Below, piece by piece: positions 51,440 through 64,000 of a stretch of DNA of 64,000 nt. The DNA lies in assembly GCA_029931535.1 (NCBI GenBank), contig JAQPZY010000749.1:1-64000 (forward strand), given 5' to 3'. Source of the DNA: Margaritifera margaritifera. Its lineage: Eukaryota > Mollusca > Bivalvia > Unionida > Margaritiferidae. Each line of letters begins with the position of its first letter. The stretch's first letter is position 1. A program made the translations under genes and the position numbers. The notes beneath the pieces were generated by a model, which saw only the letters and a list, made by a program, of their open reading frames with translations, had not been told where the DNA came from and ran no database searches.

Positions 51440-52793
51440 TGACCACTAATTAAAGAATATTGATGACGGGAAATTAGCTGGAGTTTTATTCTTAGACCTA
51501 CATAAAGTTTTTGATACTGTTAATGATACAGTTTTACTACATACATTATCAGTATATAGTGTTTTGAATTCCTCATTGCAATAGTTTTTATCCTATCTCA
51601 GTAGTAGATTACAAATTGTGAGCTGGAAGGGTACTCTGTCAGATTTTAAGAACATTTCCAGTAGAGTACTACAGGGATCAATTCTAGGGCCTCTCTTTTT
51701 CATATTATATATAAATGATTTTCCAAAGTGTTTGAAACATTCTTGTCTTTGTATACAGATGATACATCATGATATGTTGATGATAAAGACATTAACATTG
51801 TTGTATAGCAAACTAAATGGAGATTTACAACGTGCTATGAAATTGATGTATAGAAATAGACTTAGCTTAAATTTACAGAAAACCCAGTTAATGCGTTCAG
51901 TAAAACGACCGGCAAAATGTAGAGAATTGTATTTAGAGTAAATGGTACAAAAATGGAAACTGTTAATTGTGCCATACTTTTAGGTATGTTGATAGTACTT
52001 TATCCCGGTCCAATCACTTTGAAACACTCAATATAAAAGTATCTAAGAAAATAGGAATTATTAAAAAGATTAGAGGTTTAATGACGAATCAGTTGATCCG
52101 AAAGGTGTACAATACAGTTGTTTTTCCACATTTTATCTACTGCTTTACTTTGCGGGGAGAATCTCGTAATTCTTTTTGTATGCAGAGACTATACAACTTA
52201 CAGAAAAGAGCAGCCAGGGTGATTTTAAATGTCAAATATATTTTAAAATCTACATCATCACTCTTCAACACTTTTAGTTGTATGCCAATTAAGGATTACA
52301 TTATTTTCAGAAAAGGTCGGAGTATCTAAATGTTTTTAAGTTTGTAAGGAACATTAACTAAAGGAGTACACGGTCGAGTGGAAAAGTTCGGACAGAGTAT
52401 TTTAAGAAATATTTTGCTTACTCCGGTACAATTTTATGGAACCGTTTGCAGCAAGATATTAAACAAGCACCCAATGATTACGCTTTTTATGCTTTTAAGA
52501 AATGATACCTCTACAAATATTTCAATGCGCAATCATGATATTATGACCACACACAATTTGTAAGTAGCAGTAGTGATATATCTACCTAATAACAGTATGT
52601 TAACCTTGTATAATTTGCATTAACTTCTGTTATATTTGTATTCTTTTATGCAGCAGATGTTAACCTTGTAGATTCTTTACTATTTACATGCATATTCGTT
52701 GTACATTTGTTTTAATTGTAGGGCCATAATGTAAACAAGCTGTTGGTTAATTATGTCACCAACAACAAATAAAAGATATTATTATCATTATTA

Positions 52794-52795
<2 letters not shown>
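51440..52795 (+). mobile_element. 3' end of a non-LTR retrotransposon (LINE), broken
   Basis: Reverse transcriptase motifs in several frames: 'LFLDLHKVFDTV' (about 51487), 'RVLQGSILGPLFFILYINDF' (51660-51720), and, in another frame, a YTDD catalytic box near 51755. It ends with a short 3' UTR leading into an ATT microsatellite, as in jockey/CR1-like elements. Full of stops and frame changes; 5' part missing. Confidence 0.8.
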
Positions 52796-52880
<85 letters not shown>

Positions 52881-52928
52881 GTAGTATTGTTATTGTTTTC
52901 CATGTTATTGTTATTATTAATATTGATA

Positions 52929-52974
<46 letters not shown>

Positions 52975-52976
52975 TA
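52770..52976. repeat. (ATT)n/(AGT)n microsatellite at the LINE tail
   Basis: (TTA)n, (GTA)n, then again (TTA)n over about 200 bases, directly after the LINE 3' end. Confidence 0.95.
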
Positions 52977-53519
52977 AAACATTAAAACCTCAATATTGAC
53001 TTTGTATTGACATGAGTTTTAAAAACTCCTTTACACCTCCTTGAGTAATAAATACATTTGTATATTTATTAGTCCAGTTCTTCGTTGGACATAATATAAA
53101 TTCCACATTTTTACATTTATACGCAGTTTATGCATATTTATTGATGAATTCCTCACTAATATATTAATTGTCATCTTCAATAAATTTGTGTACAGTTTTA
53201 AAAGCATTAAAATCGGTAAGTGTAGGTTGCTGAGGAGTATCAAGTCATTTATTAAAACAATATTATTATATGTGGGAGGATCTTCAATTGAAGCATCACG
53301 AGTTTGTTCTTCATATTCGTCTTCATCGTAATCAGGATTATCAAAATCTTCAAATAATTTTTCACTATCCTTCTGCTATTTTTACACTATTTAACTGGAC
53401 CAAAAGAACCTAGAAAGATTAGGTTCACAGAAGATAACAATAAGAGAAGTAGCACTGAAGAAAAATACAAACCGGAATTAAATATTAGCATAGCACATGG
53501 GACATACATGGAAACAACT

Positions 53520-53522
53520 GGA

Positions 53523-53570
<48 letters not shown>

Positions 53571-53576
53571 GACAAA

Positions 53577-53618
<42 letters not shown>

Positions 53619-53620
53619 AA
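53520..53620. repeat. (AAT)n followed by long poly-A
   Basis: (ATA/AAT) repeats at 53524-53568 and a run of about 36 A at 53580-53616. Confidence 0.95.
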
Positions 53621-55264
53621 AAACAAAAACAAAACAAAACAACAAATAACAAAGAACAAAAACAAACTGTAACTGACAATGAGTTGGAAGAAATGGACCG
53701 AAAGCAAATAAAAAAGAGAAACAGAAATATATGAGCCAGTTCCATTGAAAACAAATGGAATTAGATACTTCTTGGGGTTTATATCGTTTAGTTTCGAATT
53801 ATCGCCTTCCTCATTGAGTGTAAGTTTGATAACATTGAAACAAATAAGTTTTGAAATCAACAGAGGAAGAAGAAAACAACGTCGAAAACTGTGCAAAGCA
53901 CAACACTAAAATTATTGCTAAATAAATGTGTATTGGCTGCTTTGTAATCTATGGATTGTTCACACTAGCAAAGGTTGTAACAACTGTTTTTATTACAGGA
54001 GTGTCTATCTATTATTTAGTTAATCTTTTAGACAAGATAAAACACAAATTAACGAATGTGATTCAAAATCTCATCAGTGATCAAGTTAGCAGTTTTGAAA
54101 GGTTCTACGTTTATGGTGTTCTTCTATTTCTCTGTTCTATGGCATTTTAGATCTATTATCACTATCTCTCGTGCATCTAGCGTTTGACCCGTGAAAGCAT
54201 TTTGTTATGTTGCCTAAGATCAGAAATGTCAAAAGAGGCAAAAGGAATAACATGATCTATATCGACATCTCTTTCATCAACACCTTCTGGCTTTTTGAAG
54301 TATGGCGGTTTCCTGTAGAATTAAAACGATAGAACACCAAGCATTTTTAACTTTGCATCTGACTTTAGATTTTGTTTAATTGCTTGAAAAGTTATTGTTC
54401 TTGTCAAGTGAATTTATTTAAATTTTTCATCATCATAGTACCTGTGTTTAATGCTGTCATTCATGTATTTATTTGCATGTTTTCTATTTTTATTCCTCCG
54501 TTTGTTGTTTTATTTCTTTTTGTGTTCTCTATTTTCTACTCGATAAATTTTGGAATAGTCATTATTTACATCTCTCCATTGTTTTATGTATTCTCTGTAA
54601 CAAGGTTTGCTGTAATAGCTCTTTATGCTAAACTCAGTTATCTTTTTTCTATTTCATATGTTGAGCTTGTCCTGCTATCCATTTATACTGTATTATTTAT
54701 TGTCCGTGGGTTATATACTACCCAAATTCTACTACTGTTATTTCAACACATTAATATAAGCTTAGTTTAAATCCATGTCAGATTTAGATGGAATATGGTG
54801 TTAAATAATTAGCAATTATCCTTTAAATACTATTTTCGTTAACTGTTATTCTTGTTTGTTGCAAAATAAATGGAAAGTGATGACAGCAAAATTGTAGAAA
54901 CGCCTAAGGTTGAGAAATCGCCAGAAATGGTAATTCACAAAAGAAAAAAGACCCACTTATAGATGAACTCAGTAAACAAACAGGAAAAGGTCGTAAGAAT
55001 ACCAAAACGTTCAAGCAGATAGGTTAAAACACGAGCATGAGAGAAGAAAATATGATACAAGTAGCTAAAACAAAATGTAGTACTTGATAGGTGATGTAAT
55101 TGTTTTATTTGAATTAGGTGTTAAATTGCTTGCTACATTTAAAACTGCTATAAAAAAAGTCAAATTCCCTCAAAAAAACAAATAAACTAGTTACAAAATA
55201 GGCAAATCTATTTCCAGAAATGTTTTAAACGAATCGAATTTCACAGTAATGAATAAGACGTGAG

Positions 55265-55268
<4 letters not shown>

Positions 55269-55331
<63 letters not shown>
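55269..55331. repeat. (TA)n microsatellite
   Basis: About 62 bases of perfect TA dinucleotides. Confidence 0.95.
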
Positions 55332-55337
<6 letters not shown>

Positions 55338-56529
55338 TATTTAGCATACAGCTTTAAATTTAGCTCTTATATTCATTACAGCATACTTTTGAAGATGTTT
55401 AACATGTCAATAAATCCCCCCCCCCCCAAAAAAGAAAAGAAATGCTTTTTAAGAAGTCATAAAGTTGATTATTTCTATTTCATTGAGTTAGATTACGATT
55501 ATCTATCTAATAACACAAAGTATACTACCAGACAAAACAATTAAGTAACTAAGTAGCTTAAGGCAAATCAAGTGCTAGTGGAATATAAGGATAACTGCGT
55601 TTCAATTTTAACAAGCGAACCACAAAAATGCGAAAAGTTTGTGTAAACCTAAACACACAAAGCCTGATAAATGTGATACAACTCCTAAGTCTAAGCTTTC
55701 TGTTTCATACGTTTAAATGGAAGAGAAGGTACCAAGTGCACAACCATTCTATCTAACATTACCACCTACCGACAAAGGCACCAATTTCAGATTGATAAAG
55801 ATCAAATAAATTAACAAAGATTTAGTTAAAGAGATCGAATATTAAAGAAGTATCAGAAAGTACAAAACAACGTACAAGTTTTTTTTTATTGGGTAGAGGT
55901 GCTCATCCGTCAGGTGAAATGGGTGTTGCAGCTGCTGTTTAAGACTCGCAGGAATAGCAACAGAGTTTACAATCTCTTGGCTTTTAGCAGGTTTGGTGTA
56001 GTTTTCTTCGGTTTGTGGCTAAATCGCTCAAGGAAAAGTTGATATACAAGATAAAGTAAGACAATATACGATAATGATATTAGTCACGAGGAATCGAGTA
56101 CAACAAATGTAAGGAGATACATGGAATAACGAAGAAAGTTGGTTACACAGGCAGTCAAGATACTGAAGAGCTAAAAAGAGGCATTTTAGCGGAAGGAAAG
56201 AAAATAAAGGAAAAAGATATTTCGGGACTCTTACAATTACAACAGAGTAAGAGAGTGCAACGTAATATCATCATTGAAGTTCAACTTGGTAAAGAAATAT
56301 ATTTTACAAATCCAGTTGATAACAAAGATGGTAAATTATCCATTATACTGCAGAAAAAAGATTTTGCAGTTGGTTGTAACAATTGTTCAAATGATCAACA
56401 ATACCCTACCCTTCCTTTCCTCCAACCCCCACAAAAAACAAACAGACAACAAGAATGTGACAAAAACTGTTAAAATCCTGATGGTTTCTGCAACTTTGAA
56501 ATATATAAATTGAAACCATTTATTATAGT

Positions 56530-57580
56530 ACTATTTTTTTTCAAAATAAAATTAGTACGAAATTTATTTTTATTAGCTATCCTACATTGATCCCTTTGTC
56601 GCAGTTTGTCCACACACGCAATTAGTTCTTTCCTGATTGTTTTCTCAGACTTTATTATTTCCTTCATTTCGATATCAGTTTGATTTCATCATGTTAACGC
56701 ACTGCTTGCACCTTTGGTATTGTGTGTTTCGACGATCTATCCGGTCTTTTGCACCACATCGTAAATATGTAATATTCTCTGTCATTCTCTCCCAGAATGT
56801 TTTACACATGAATCTGATGTTGCCATTGCTCTCCAAAGTCGTTGTTCCATACACACCATTTAATGCGTTTAAGTCGGTAATTTTTTTTTTTTAATGTTAG
56901 GCAATACATCTACCCATTTGCTAGTTTTATTTTGAGTGAAATACTTCCACATAGTGCCGTAATATTGCGGTTATACATTTTTGTCCTTCATATAACTGTA
57001 TAATTTCTGTTTTTCACCCATTAAAGACTTCTCTGAAAGCATCGCGTATGTTGTTTCGCATTTTTGTTTTCATTTTCTGAGTCCAATGGTTTCTTGAGAA
57101 GACATTTATTACTGTCAAAATGTACTTGTATCCACTGCTGTAATTTCCATATTCTTGCATGCCAATAATATCTGCCTTCCACTGGTCATCCAGGTAACTA
57201 GCATATACTCTTTCGTACGGAAACATTTTTCTAGCTTTCTTGTGCAATGTTTAGGTAGATTGTTCGGTTAGCTATTCTTTCAATTGATTGAGAGTAATTG
57301 TTTTATTTGCATCACGCTTAATTTTTTCCCACAGTTGATTGATATTTGTGTAAGCAACTGGATCTTTTGGAGTGTTGTAAATATGTCTTAAATACTGCTG
57401 TTCTCCGGTCATTTTATTAAAAGTTCTTGTTGCATTTTGTTTTAAATGGCTGCGGTTATAATCAAGTCTAAAGCATTTGAAAAATTGATACGAATATTTT
57501 CTGACTTTTGTAGTATGCCAAAATGTTTGTATCTGAAAGTAATATTTGCTTATTTTTAAGTTTGGATGGTGTAAAAGCAT
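56530..57580 (-). pseudogene. Third integrase relic, Polinton/adintovirus type
   Basis: On the minus strand, 57580-57272 encodes an integrase-like N-terminal region ('GEQQYLRHIYNTPKDPVAYT', 'KTITLNQLKE'). After a frame change, 57247-57014 encodes the rve core start 'DDQWKADIIGMQEYGNYSSG' with the first catalytic Asp and 'YKYILTVINVFSRNHW'. Further decayed coding continues to about 56530. It differs clearly from the two integrases at the left, so it belongs to another element lineage. It sits in intron 1 of the calbindin-like gene. Confidence 0.75.
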
Positions 57581-57869
57581 GATCTAATCTAATTTAAAAA
57601 AAAATAAAGAGCTAGGAAAAAAAAGACACACACACACAGACACAAAAACCCATTAATCTGCCCATCTCAAACGTAAAGGTAGTTTTTGGTGCTTTAGAAA
57701 AGCATGGGAAAGGCAGATATATTTTAATGTTATCACAGTGTGCAAAGTGAACAAATTCGTGGGATGAGCAAAATGTAAAAGGAAACAACAATGAGATATA
57801 ATGCATGCATTAATTTCATATTCGACACAAATACATGTCTAGATCCTTTTCCAGCTGTATTATTATAAC

Positions 57870-57975
57870 AGTTTGAAGACATCCTAACATTTGCCAGACA
57901 TTTTAACATTTGCCAGACATGTTACTATTTGCCTGACATCTTAACATTTGTAGACATCTTAACATTTGCCGGATC
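57870..57975. repeat. Short tandem repeat, about 20 bp
   Basis: 'agacatcttaacatttgcc' and variants, five copies. Confidence 0.8.
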
Positions 57976-59699
57976 GATCTATACCTCGAGAGAAAAAAAA
58001 AATATATACAAAAAATATTTTTAGAATTTTCAATGGAACTTCAATTTATAAACTTCTCTTAATAAATCCAAAAGTAGAAAGCAAGAATCCTCATTCTGTG
58101 TATGCGCATTTTATAGGATCAAGAAGATTGAAGAGATGGTATAAAACGTTGAATGTTCCTGTTCCTATAATTTGTTTAATGTTTTCAGAATGAAGTCCAG
58201 AGTCTCAGCACAATATATAAACCTGTGGTATTCATAATATAAATCATACACTTGTAACGAATACTATACGTCTTTTAATCTCGACCACCGTTAATAAAAT
58301 GGCTCAAAATTCTATCAATGACTGTCTATGGTGTAAATAAACACAATACGTTTGTAAATGAAATAACTCTCCCACTTATACATGTCTTTCTACTCATTTG
58401 AGTAATCGCTGTACGATTGTTATTCAAAGAATGCTATTATACACTTGTTTATGTTTTGATATGAAACTCTGTCATACATCCACTAAATCATAAACTTGTA
58501 TTTGTTTTTTTTTTTGTATTTTATCGTAGTTTTAGAGGTAACTTCAACGATATTTTTAATGGCCGGTTATGGCCGGTTATGGCCGGTTATGGTCTGTAAA
58601 ATTATTTTTGATAAGAGTAGGTCTCAGTAGCTGGGGTACTAAGTTACAGTGTGATTTTACGAAACATTTCATATTTTTTATTTTTTGTATGTGGATGGGG
58701 TGGCTGGGTATTTTTGTAAGTTGTTTTGGGGTTGGCGTAGGATGTCTGTACGAATGTTTTTGTGGGAGTAGGATGTCTGTACGACTGTTTTTGTGGGAGT
58801 AGGATGTCTCTACGAATGTTTTTGTGGGAGTATGATGTTTTAGCCAGACAAAGATATACTACTTACTTTGGCACAAATATATAAAATATTACAAATATCG
58901 ATTTTGTACCTTGAGCCTCGAATATACTAAACATACGTTTCACAATTCGTTCTAATAAAAAAGGTTTTATACACAAACATTGTTTGTTCATCTATGTAGG
59001 TGTACGATAAAAACCACTTCATTTATCGGAATGATATTATATGTATGCTGTATTTCAATTTATTATACCTTTTCGACTATAGTCGGCATTGAGATAAAAT
59101 GCATGGAAGGAAACTATTAAAAATGTCCGTTTTGAACATAAAATGCTGAACAAAATCTAATTCGGACTGCTTTTCCTCACTGACAATATCAGGGAATCAT
59201 TTTTCGTTTGTGCACAGGCGGTTCTTAAGCGTTTTATATATTAATAAATGTAAATTAACATCACATTTGCAGATGTTGCAGCACAAAATCAATTGCAGAA
59301 ATTGCATACACTCAAAAGGTTTATTTAGTAGTTTGCTGCTTCATCAGTAGAAGATAACGTGACTTGTATATGGCCATCAAGCAAAAATAAACCTCTAAAA
59401 TGTCTGGAAAGGCAAATTGTGTCTTTCTCAACCGGATATTCTGTGAGAGTAAGCACTGAATTCCAGCCGATAGCGTGCTTAAGAAAGCACTGAACATATC
59501 GCCATATAACTAATGCCACTTAAGAGAATAATAGCCAGACTTCCACTTTTTCTCATTTTCCTCCTCCTCCAATCCTCTATCCACGCCAATCACAATGTGT
59601 ATTTCCGATTTCTATTCTGCCTCTTATTCGTAAATATTTCTTTTTTTGACACTGTCCCCGTAAAAACTTCATCTTCAGCAGCAGCATCGTCATCACCGG

Positions 59700-59731
<32 letters not shown>

Positions 59732-61790
59732 CTACCAGCATCTTAATCACCAATATCATTCTTCTTCATTTTCATGTGCGCACGTAATTTGTAAAGAATC
59801 TCTATTTCTGTCTCCAATTTTAGAGCTATAGCTATATCAAATTATATTCGGCGGTCTGCAACTGATGCCAAAAAAAGCACATATAGTAATCACAAAACAT
59901 GGCATTCGTATCTAATCAAATTAGAGCGATGTTTGTTTCCAAAACCCTCGATAACATGATTTGCAATCAATCAACCAAGTTTGTTTTTAATATTCAGCCA
60001 TAGTAGTGGAAACCATAACGTCGTTTATACAGTCTGATTTGCTAATATTTCGATGTCACCTCCTAAATTACAGATGCCCTCGCATATAACAAACTCAGTT
60101 CGCTTTCATGCATTCGATACATATAATTAAATTGAGCGCAAATGTCAGTCGTCGTTGCTTTTTATCTTTTCCGAAAGTTACTGTTAAGAAGGTCATTAAA
60201 ATCCTTCGGAGACTCTCATTCGGTGTGCTATTGATTCTGTAGACAAACATCAAAACAATAAAATAAATCAATGGCAGGTATAAGTTTTCAAGGAGCAGTC
60301 AGCACCTTTTATCAGTGGAAAGACACAATTAATTTTAAGGTTAAAGGTCTTATTTGAAAATTGATATCGGTCTATCTATCTATCAATTTATTTATATACT
60401 CTGAATTGTCTAGATCTAGACAACACCCTATATTTGTTAATTATTTGCAGGACTTGATTTGCTGTAAGATTTTCTTGTAATCTCGAGAATCCTTCCTAGT
60501 AGCATTACGTTCGACCGAGTTGCGCTTTCCGGGGTTGCTAAGGCTAAGGCTTTAGTACTATTCTTGATTTCTTTAGGCTGGCTGAGTTTATGGTGTATCA
60601 GTACTCACCCCCCCCCCCCCATTTTCATAGTAAGGATCTCAATTTCTAAAGGTTTCTTTGTCTTGGGCAAGGTCATTGCATTACACTGTCATTCTCTCTC
60701 TGCATTCTTATGAGAATTACTGTGCTCCCTAAAATTGAATTACTGTGATCCCTAAAAGGGAGTTCCCGTAAAATTGTGTATCTTTCTTATAAGTCAGGTA
60801 CCTGTAAAATGCCTATACTGTGCTATATTCCTGGGATCGATTTGGATGTCAAAACCCCACAGGACTTTGCTTTTCGGAATATTGTTCTTTGTCAGTTGAT
60901 AGCATCACATTGATTTGCACATTTTGCTTTGTTTCTAAGTTTTTAGTTCATGGGTAGGGCTAATTTACTGTCCAGAACGTTTTACTCTATCTGATTAGAA
61001 TGTTACGACCATCTGCCGATTAAGGTGCGCTCCATGTTACATTTATACGAATAAGCCTGTCGGAGCTCATCTCTCTTTGAACTTTATCATCAACAACCAT
61101 CCCTGGGCGGTATCCTTTATGATTGTGTTATAATCCCTTTTTAATGGTGTTTTCTTGTCGGTTGCAAGTGGTTATGTCATCATTATGTCCTTTTTCTGAT
61201 TCTTGTTACATTATTCCTTCTCTTAATTATCTTTCAGAAGGTCGTTGTTCTCAATCAAGGCCGGTAATTCCCCATCGCTCTCATTTACATACTTTTCAAT
61301 TTTGCTCTTCTTTGTCTCTAACCAGTCTACTATGCTGAGCTAGCATCTTCTAAATTTCACGAGAAGTTGCATTATGTGTAGATTAGTCCTCAGATGCAGG
61401 GTAATATGTTAGTTAATAGTTAATAGTATTTCGGACCATATAATATTATACCTCACCATTTGTCCAATCCATGGAAATAATGGTTTCCATTACTGTCAAG
61501 AATCCTTATTAATATTCGACTGGCAAATTTGCAACCGTCAGTGCTCAGAGTTGCACATCTCATATTTGCATAATTCAAATTCCAGTTGGATGTTGTCAGT
61601 AACATGACGGCGACATAAGATCTATTTGTGTTTATTACTTTTAAAAAGCTTTAAATCGTCTATGAACAGCAGATGAACAATACTTTGGAAACACTTTCCT
61701 AGACTGGTACCCTTCCTTAACTTTTGTAGTACTTGATCGGCAGTATATCGTCATTGTTTAAATTTATACACTAATGTTTAGATTGTATTT
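57976..61790. other. Intron 1 interior, no gene recognised
   Basis: No coding region could be supported. Small repeats occur: three copies of 'atggccggtt' (58560-58589), three copies of a 33-bp unit with 'aggatgtctgtacgaatgtt' (about 58738-58830), and a (CAT)n tract (59698-59730). Confidence 0.55.
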
Positions 61791-61794
61791 AATC

Positions 61795-62121
61795 CAGTTT
61801 AAGACAACTATAATTCCTCCTTTATTACTATGATATAGGAAATGGGTATATTGAAGACAACTATAATTCCTCCATTATTACTATGATATAGGAAACGGGT
61901 ATATTGAAGACAACTATAATTCCTCCTTTTTTACTATGATATAGGAAACGGGTATATTGAAGACAACTATAATTCCTCCATTATTACTATGATATAGGAA
62001 ATGGGTATATTGAAGACAACAATAATTACTCCTTTTTTACTATGATATAGGAAACGGGTATATTGAAGACAACTATAATTCCTCCTTTTTTTACTATGAT
62101 ATAGGAAACGGGTATATTGAA
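61795..62121 (+). repeat. 53-bp minisatellite that repeats the exon 2 acceptor and exon start
   Basis: Six units with 'tgatatagga' at 61831, 61884, 61937, 61990, 62043 and 62097. Each contains 'actatgatatag', that is the 3' splice site of exon 2, and the first bases of the exon (gaaacgggtatattgaagac), followed by 'aactataattcctcctttat'. The last unit runs into the true exon. Confidence 0.95.
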
Positions 62122-62190
62122 GACAACGAGTTGGACAATTTTCTCATGGAACTCGTAACCAGCGTAAATGCTCAAGACGTTGGTCCAGAG
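62105..62190 (+). CDS. Exon 2 of the calbindin-like EF-hand gene
   Basis: Starts after ATATAG and supplies the last two bases of the split Gly codon, then 'NGYIEDNELDNFLMELVTSV' and 'NAQDVGPE'. It completes EF-hand 1 (D-x-N-x-D-G-N-G-Y-I-x2-x-E pattern across the junction). The donor GTAAG starts at 62191. Phase 0 at its end. Length 86 nt. Confidence 0.88.
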
Positions 62191-63458
62191 GTAAGTCGGC
62201 AAGTTTTTGATTAAGTGCAAGGGATATTGGTAAAGAAAGGTAAATAAATTAAGATTTTAAAGTCATTTGTTTTGAAAATGAGCATTGTCTGTTTGTATTT
62301 AAAATACCTATAGAGATTTCCAAATATGGAAATACAAGGCACTCGTTTATTTGATGTGCAACGACTTATTATGAAGTCAAATAAAATTTTAAAAAATAAT
62401 TACTTTTCCATCATCTTATTAGAAAATCTCTCCTCCACTTTAAGCACACTGCAAGGTTTGCAGATGCCCTTTGATTGGTCATAAGTAATTCACTTACTTA
62501 TAGCACTGTGGACACGCAATTGTCATCTTGACAAAAAAATCTAAAAACAAGCATTATTTTCTGGTATAGGATTCAGGTCTGAATGTTGGTTTTACAAAAT
62601 CGGTGAAGTTTCATTTGGTTTACCACCAGTTTTCCTGCAGACGTATGTTATTTGTCTTCATTAATTTCCTGATTTCCACGTGAAAAGAAATATAGCTTTC
62701 CGATATGTCAGCAGGAACATTTCAGAGACATTGTCGGTGTCTTGTGAAGAGAGGGGAAAAAAAAAAAAAAAAAAGAAAATAAAAAAACAGAGGTTGGAAA
62801 GAGATTGCTTGATTCATTGCGCCGAGAAGCACTAGTATATCAGAATTCAATTTATTTTCCTAGGAGTCACATATGCTAAACACGATCGATTCTTTTGTCT
62901 GAGCTCATGAGAAAATCACATATAAGACTGGTTGATTTAATTCACACCTATATATTCCTTCAGAAAATGCGATTAAAGAAACATAATATACTAAACAAAT
63001 TCATTACTGTTTTCTCGCTGTGAACTTGAAGAACACTACAGCCGTTCTGATTTTGCTAGAACTAGACGCAAAATTATCATGTTTTGTCCGTATTTATACA
63101 AGTCTCATTTTTGAAAATTTTAAGGTGTAGATAAAAAACAAAATGTTAATTATGATACATTTTAAGGAAATTATCCAGAAAAGCCAAACTCTTAGGGTTG
63201 CCCTTCTTACAAATATAGTCCTTATTAGAAAATGCTCATCCATTTTCCAAACGTTTAGGAATTTTGTATAACGTTTTTCCAAATGTATTTATTTGATTGC
63301 TAACAATACCAGCTTGCAAAACCATACGTTTGCATCTGACTTCAGTTGATATTGTTTTACATAGGGCTGATTGTGTTAAGGTAATATTAACATTTTAAAT
63401 GTTGATCTTTGGTCTTGTACGTTTCATAATACGCTTCTCGTCGTGTTGTTTTCCACAG
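62191..63458 (+). other. Intron 2, nothing recognised
   Basis: A 1.27-kb intron with an A run at about 62757-62774; no other feature seen. Confidence 0.6.
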
Positions 63459-63548
63459 GTGGTTTCCAAAGCGGCATTAGAAGAGGCTAAAAAATTATTG
63501 TTGAGCGCATTCGACGAGAACAAAGACGGAAAAATAGACATAGTTGAA
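63459..63548 (+). CDS. Exon 3 of the calbindin-like EF-hand gene
   Basis: Follows 'tgttgttttccacag'. It encodes 'VVSKAALEEAKKLLLSAFDE' and 'NKDGKIDIVE', the second EF-hand loop (D-E-N-K-D-G-K-I-D-I-V-E, all usual Ca2+ ligands present). Donor GTAAGT at 63549. 90 nt, phase 0. Further exons lie beyond the window. The order and sequence fit calbindin-32/calretinin/secretagogin-type proteins; which subfamily cannot be decided from three exons. Confidence 0.88.
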
Positions 63549-64000
63549 GTAAGTATAAGAAAAGGAAAAGTATTTTCAGATTAAAATATACATAATGTCG
63601 TCAATGCCAAATAAAAAAATGTCTTATGTCAATAGTTTTTCCCTCTCCAAAATGGAACTCATCCACATATTAATTTGTGTGTATTTATTGGCCTTATTGA
63701 GTCAATGTTTAGGAAATGTTGCCCATGCACAAAGACCTCTAAAGTAACAAATCAGCCCGAAAACAACATGCTCCATAAGGTCTATATAACAAGGCCCATG
63801 GGTGATTCCACTGAAATCATTTAGAATTTTAAACAGATGGTACCTTTTACCAGTTTCACTTTACCACAGGACTTTTTTTGCATAGGGCAGTTTATAAATA
63901 CTCAGTTTTTTTGAGCTCATACACAAAATAACCAACACGGTAGATTTATATATACTTTTTAGAAAATAATACTCTAAGTTTAAAGATGTAATATTCGCTT

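Larger units (their letters stand above)
52990..55930. mobile_element. Decayed Polinton-like element, gene remnants
   Basis: Scattered coding-like pieces: on the minus strand, about 53380-53040, acidic sequence with 'DNPDYDEDEYEEQTRD' and 'EDPPTYNN'; on the + strand a small hydrophobic ORF at 53926-54150, a multi-hydrophobic ORF at 54372-54770, and at about 55711 'MEEKVPSAQPFYLTLPPTDK', which recalls the opening of the Polinton minor capsid protein (FYLTLPS). It is interrupted by (AAT)n plus poly-A (53520-53620) and (TA)n (55269-55331). With the integrase remnant at 56530-57580 this suggests a third Polinton-type copy, strongly decayed. Confidence 0.4.

Noticed and set aside
53387..53896. 169-codon minus-strand ORF
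   Set aside because: Mostly poly-Phe and poly-Leu from poly-A and (AAT)n tracts.

Overview
The window looks like animal nuclear DNA, probably from a lophotrochozoan such as a mollusc. Support for this: an intron-split host gene with GT-AG junctions whose exons encode the start of a multi-EF-hand calbindin-32/calretinin-like protein (48909-63548, + strand), tRNA-derived SINEs, LINE, LTR and pogo-type relics, long (CA)n and (TA)n tracts, and several satellites. The species cannot be fixed from the sequence alone. The left third (1-24.8 kb) is dominated by genes of a Polinton/Maverick (adintovirus-like) element. A + strand block (1-6260) holds the C-terminal half of an integrase, a two-helix membrane protein, a minor (penton-like) capsid protein, a small basic protein, a tandemly duplicated and decayed major capsid gene, a Cys/His protein and an adenain-type cysteine protease. 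It is followed by a family of very small genes (6.4-8.8 kb), each with a shared TATA promoter cassette and a histone-mRNA-type 3' stem-loop plus purine-rich downstream element. A - strand block (22956 down to 13530) holds an intact protein-primed DNA polymerase B of about 1420 residues, a BIR-domain (IAP-like) protein, a candidate Bcl-2-like protein, a membrane protein, a packaging ATPase, two basic proteins, a small protein with a hydrophobic tail, and a second integrase. The two blocks therefore face each other as halves of two element copies, separated by a 4-kb tract (about 9.7-13.5 kb) whose + strand is almost devoid of cytosine. Beyond the polymerase lie a divergently transcribed HNH-endonuclease gene (interrupted by one stop), another copy of the small-gene promoter, and another small gene at 24657. 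The middle (25-36 kb) carries a 46-bp satellite, then a second, different element (27.1-32.9 kb) with three related zinc-ribbon proteins, another protein-primed polymerase B whose motif A has been lost in a deletion/frameshift, and a helix-turn-helix coiled-coil protein, and then a 51-bp satellite with 867-bp higher-order duplication. The right part (36-64 kb) is gene-poor: relics of pogo, LTR, SINE, MITE and LINE elements, minisatellites, and a third strongly decayed Polinton-like copy (about 53-57.6 kb) sitting in the 13-kb first intron of the calbindin-like gene. A 53-bp minisatellite next to exon 2 repeats the splice acceptor and start of that exon six times. In the Polinton, PolB would replicate linear DNA, integrase inserts it, ATPase/protease/capsid proteins build virions, and the BIR and Bcl-2-like proteins could keep the host cell alive. 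Many frames are broken, so most of this is probably inactive in this copy, although several breaks lie in homopolymers and could be sequencing errors.
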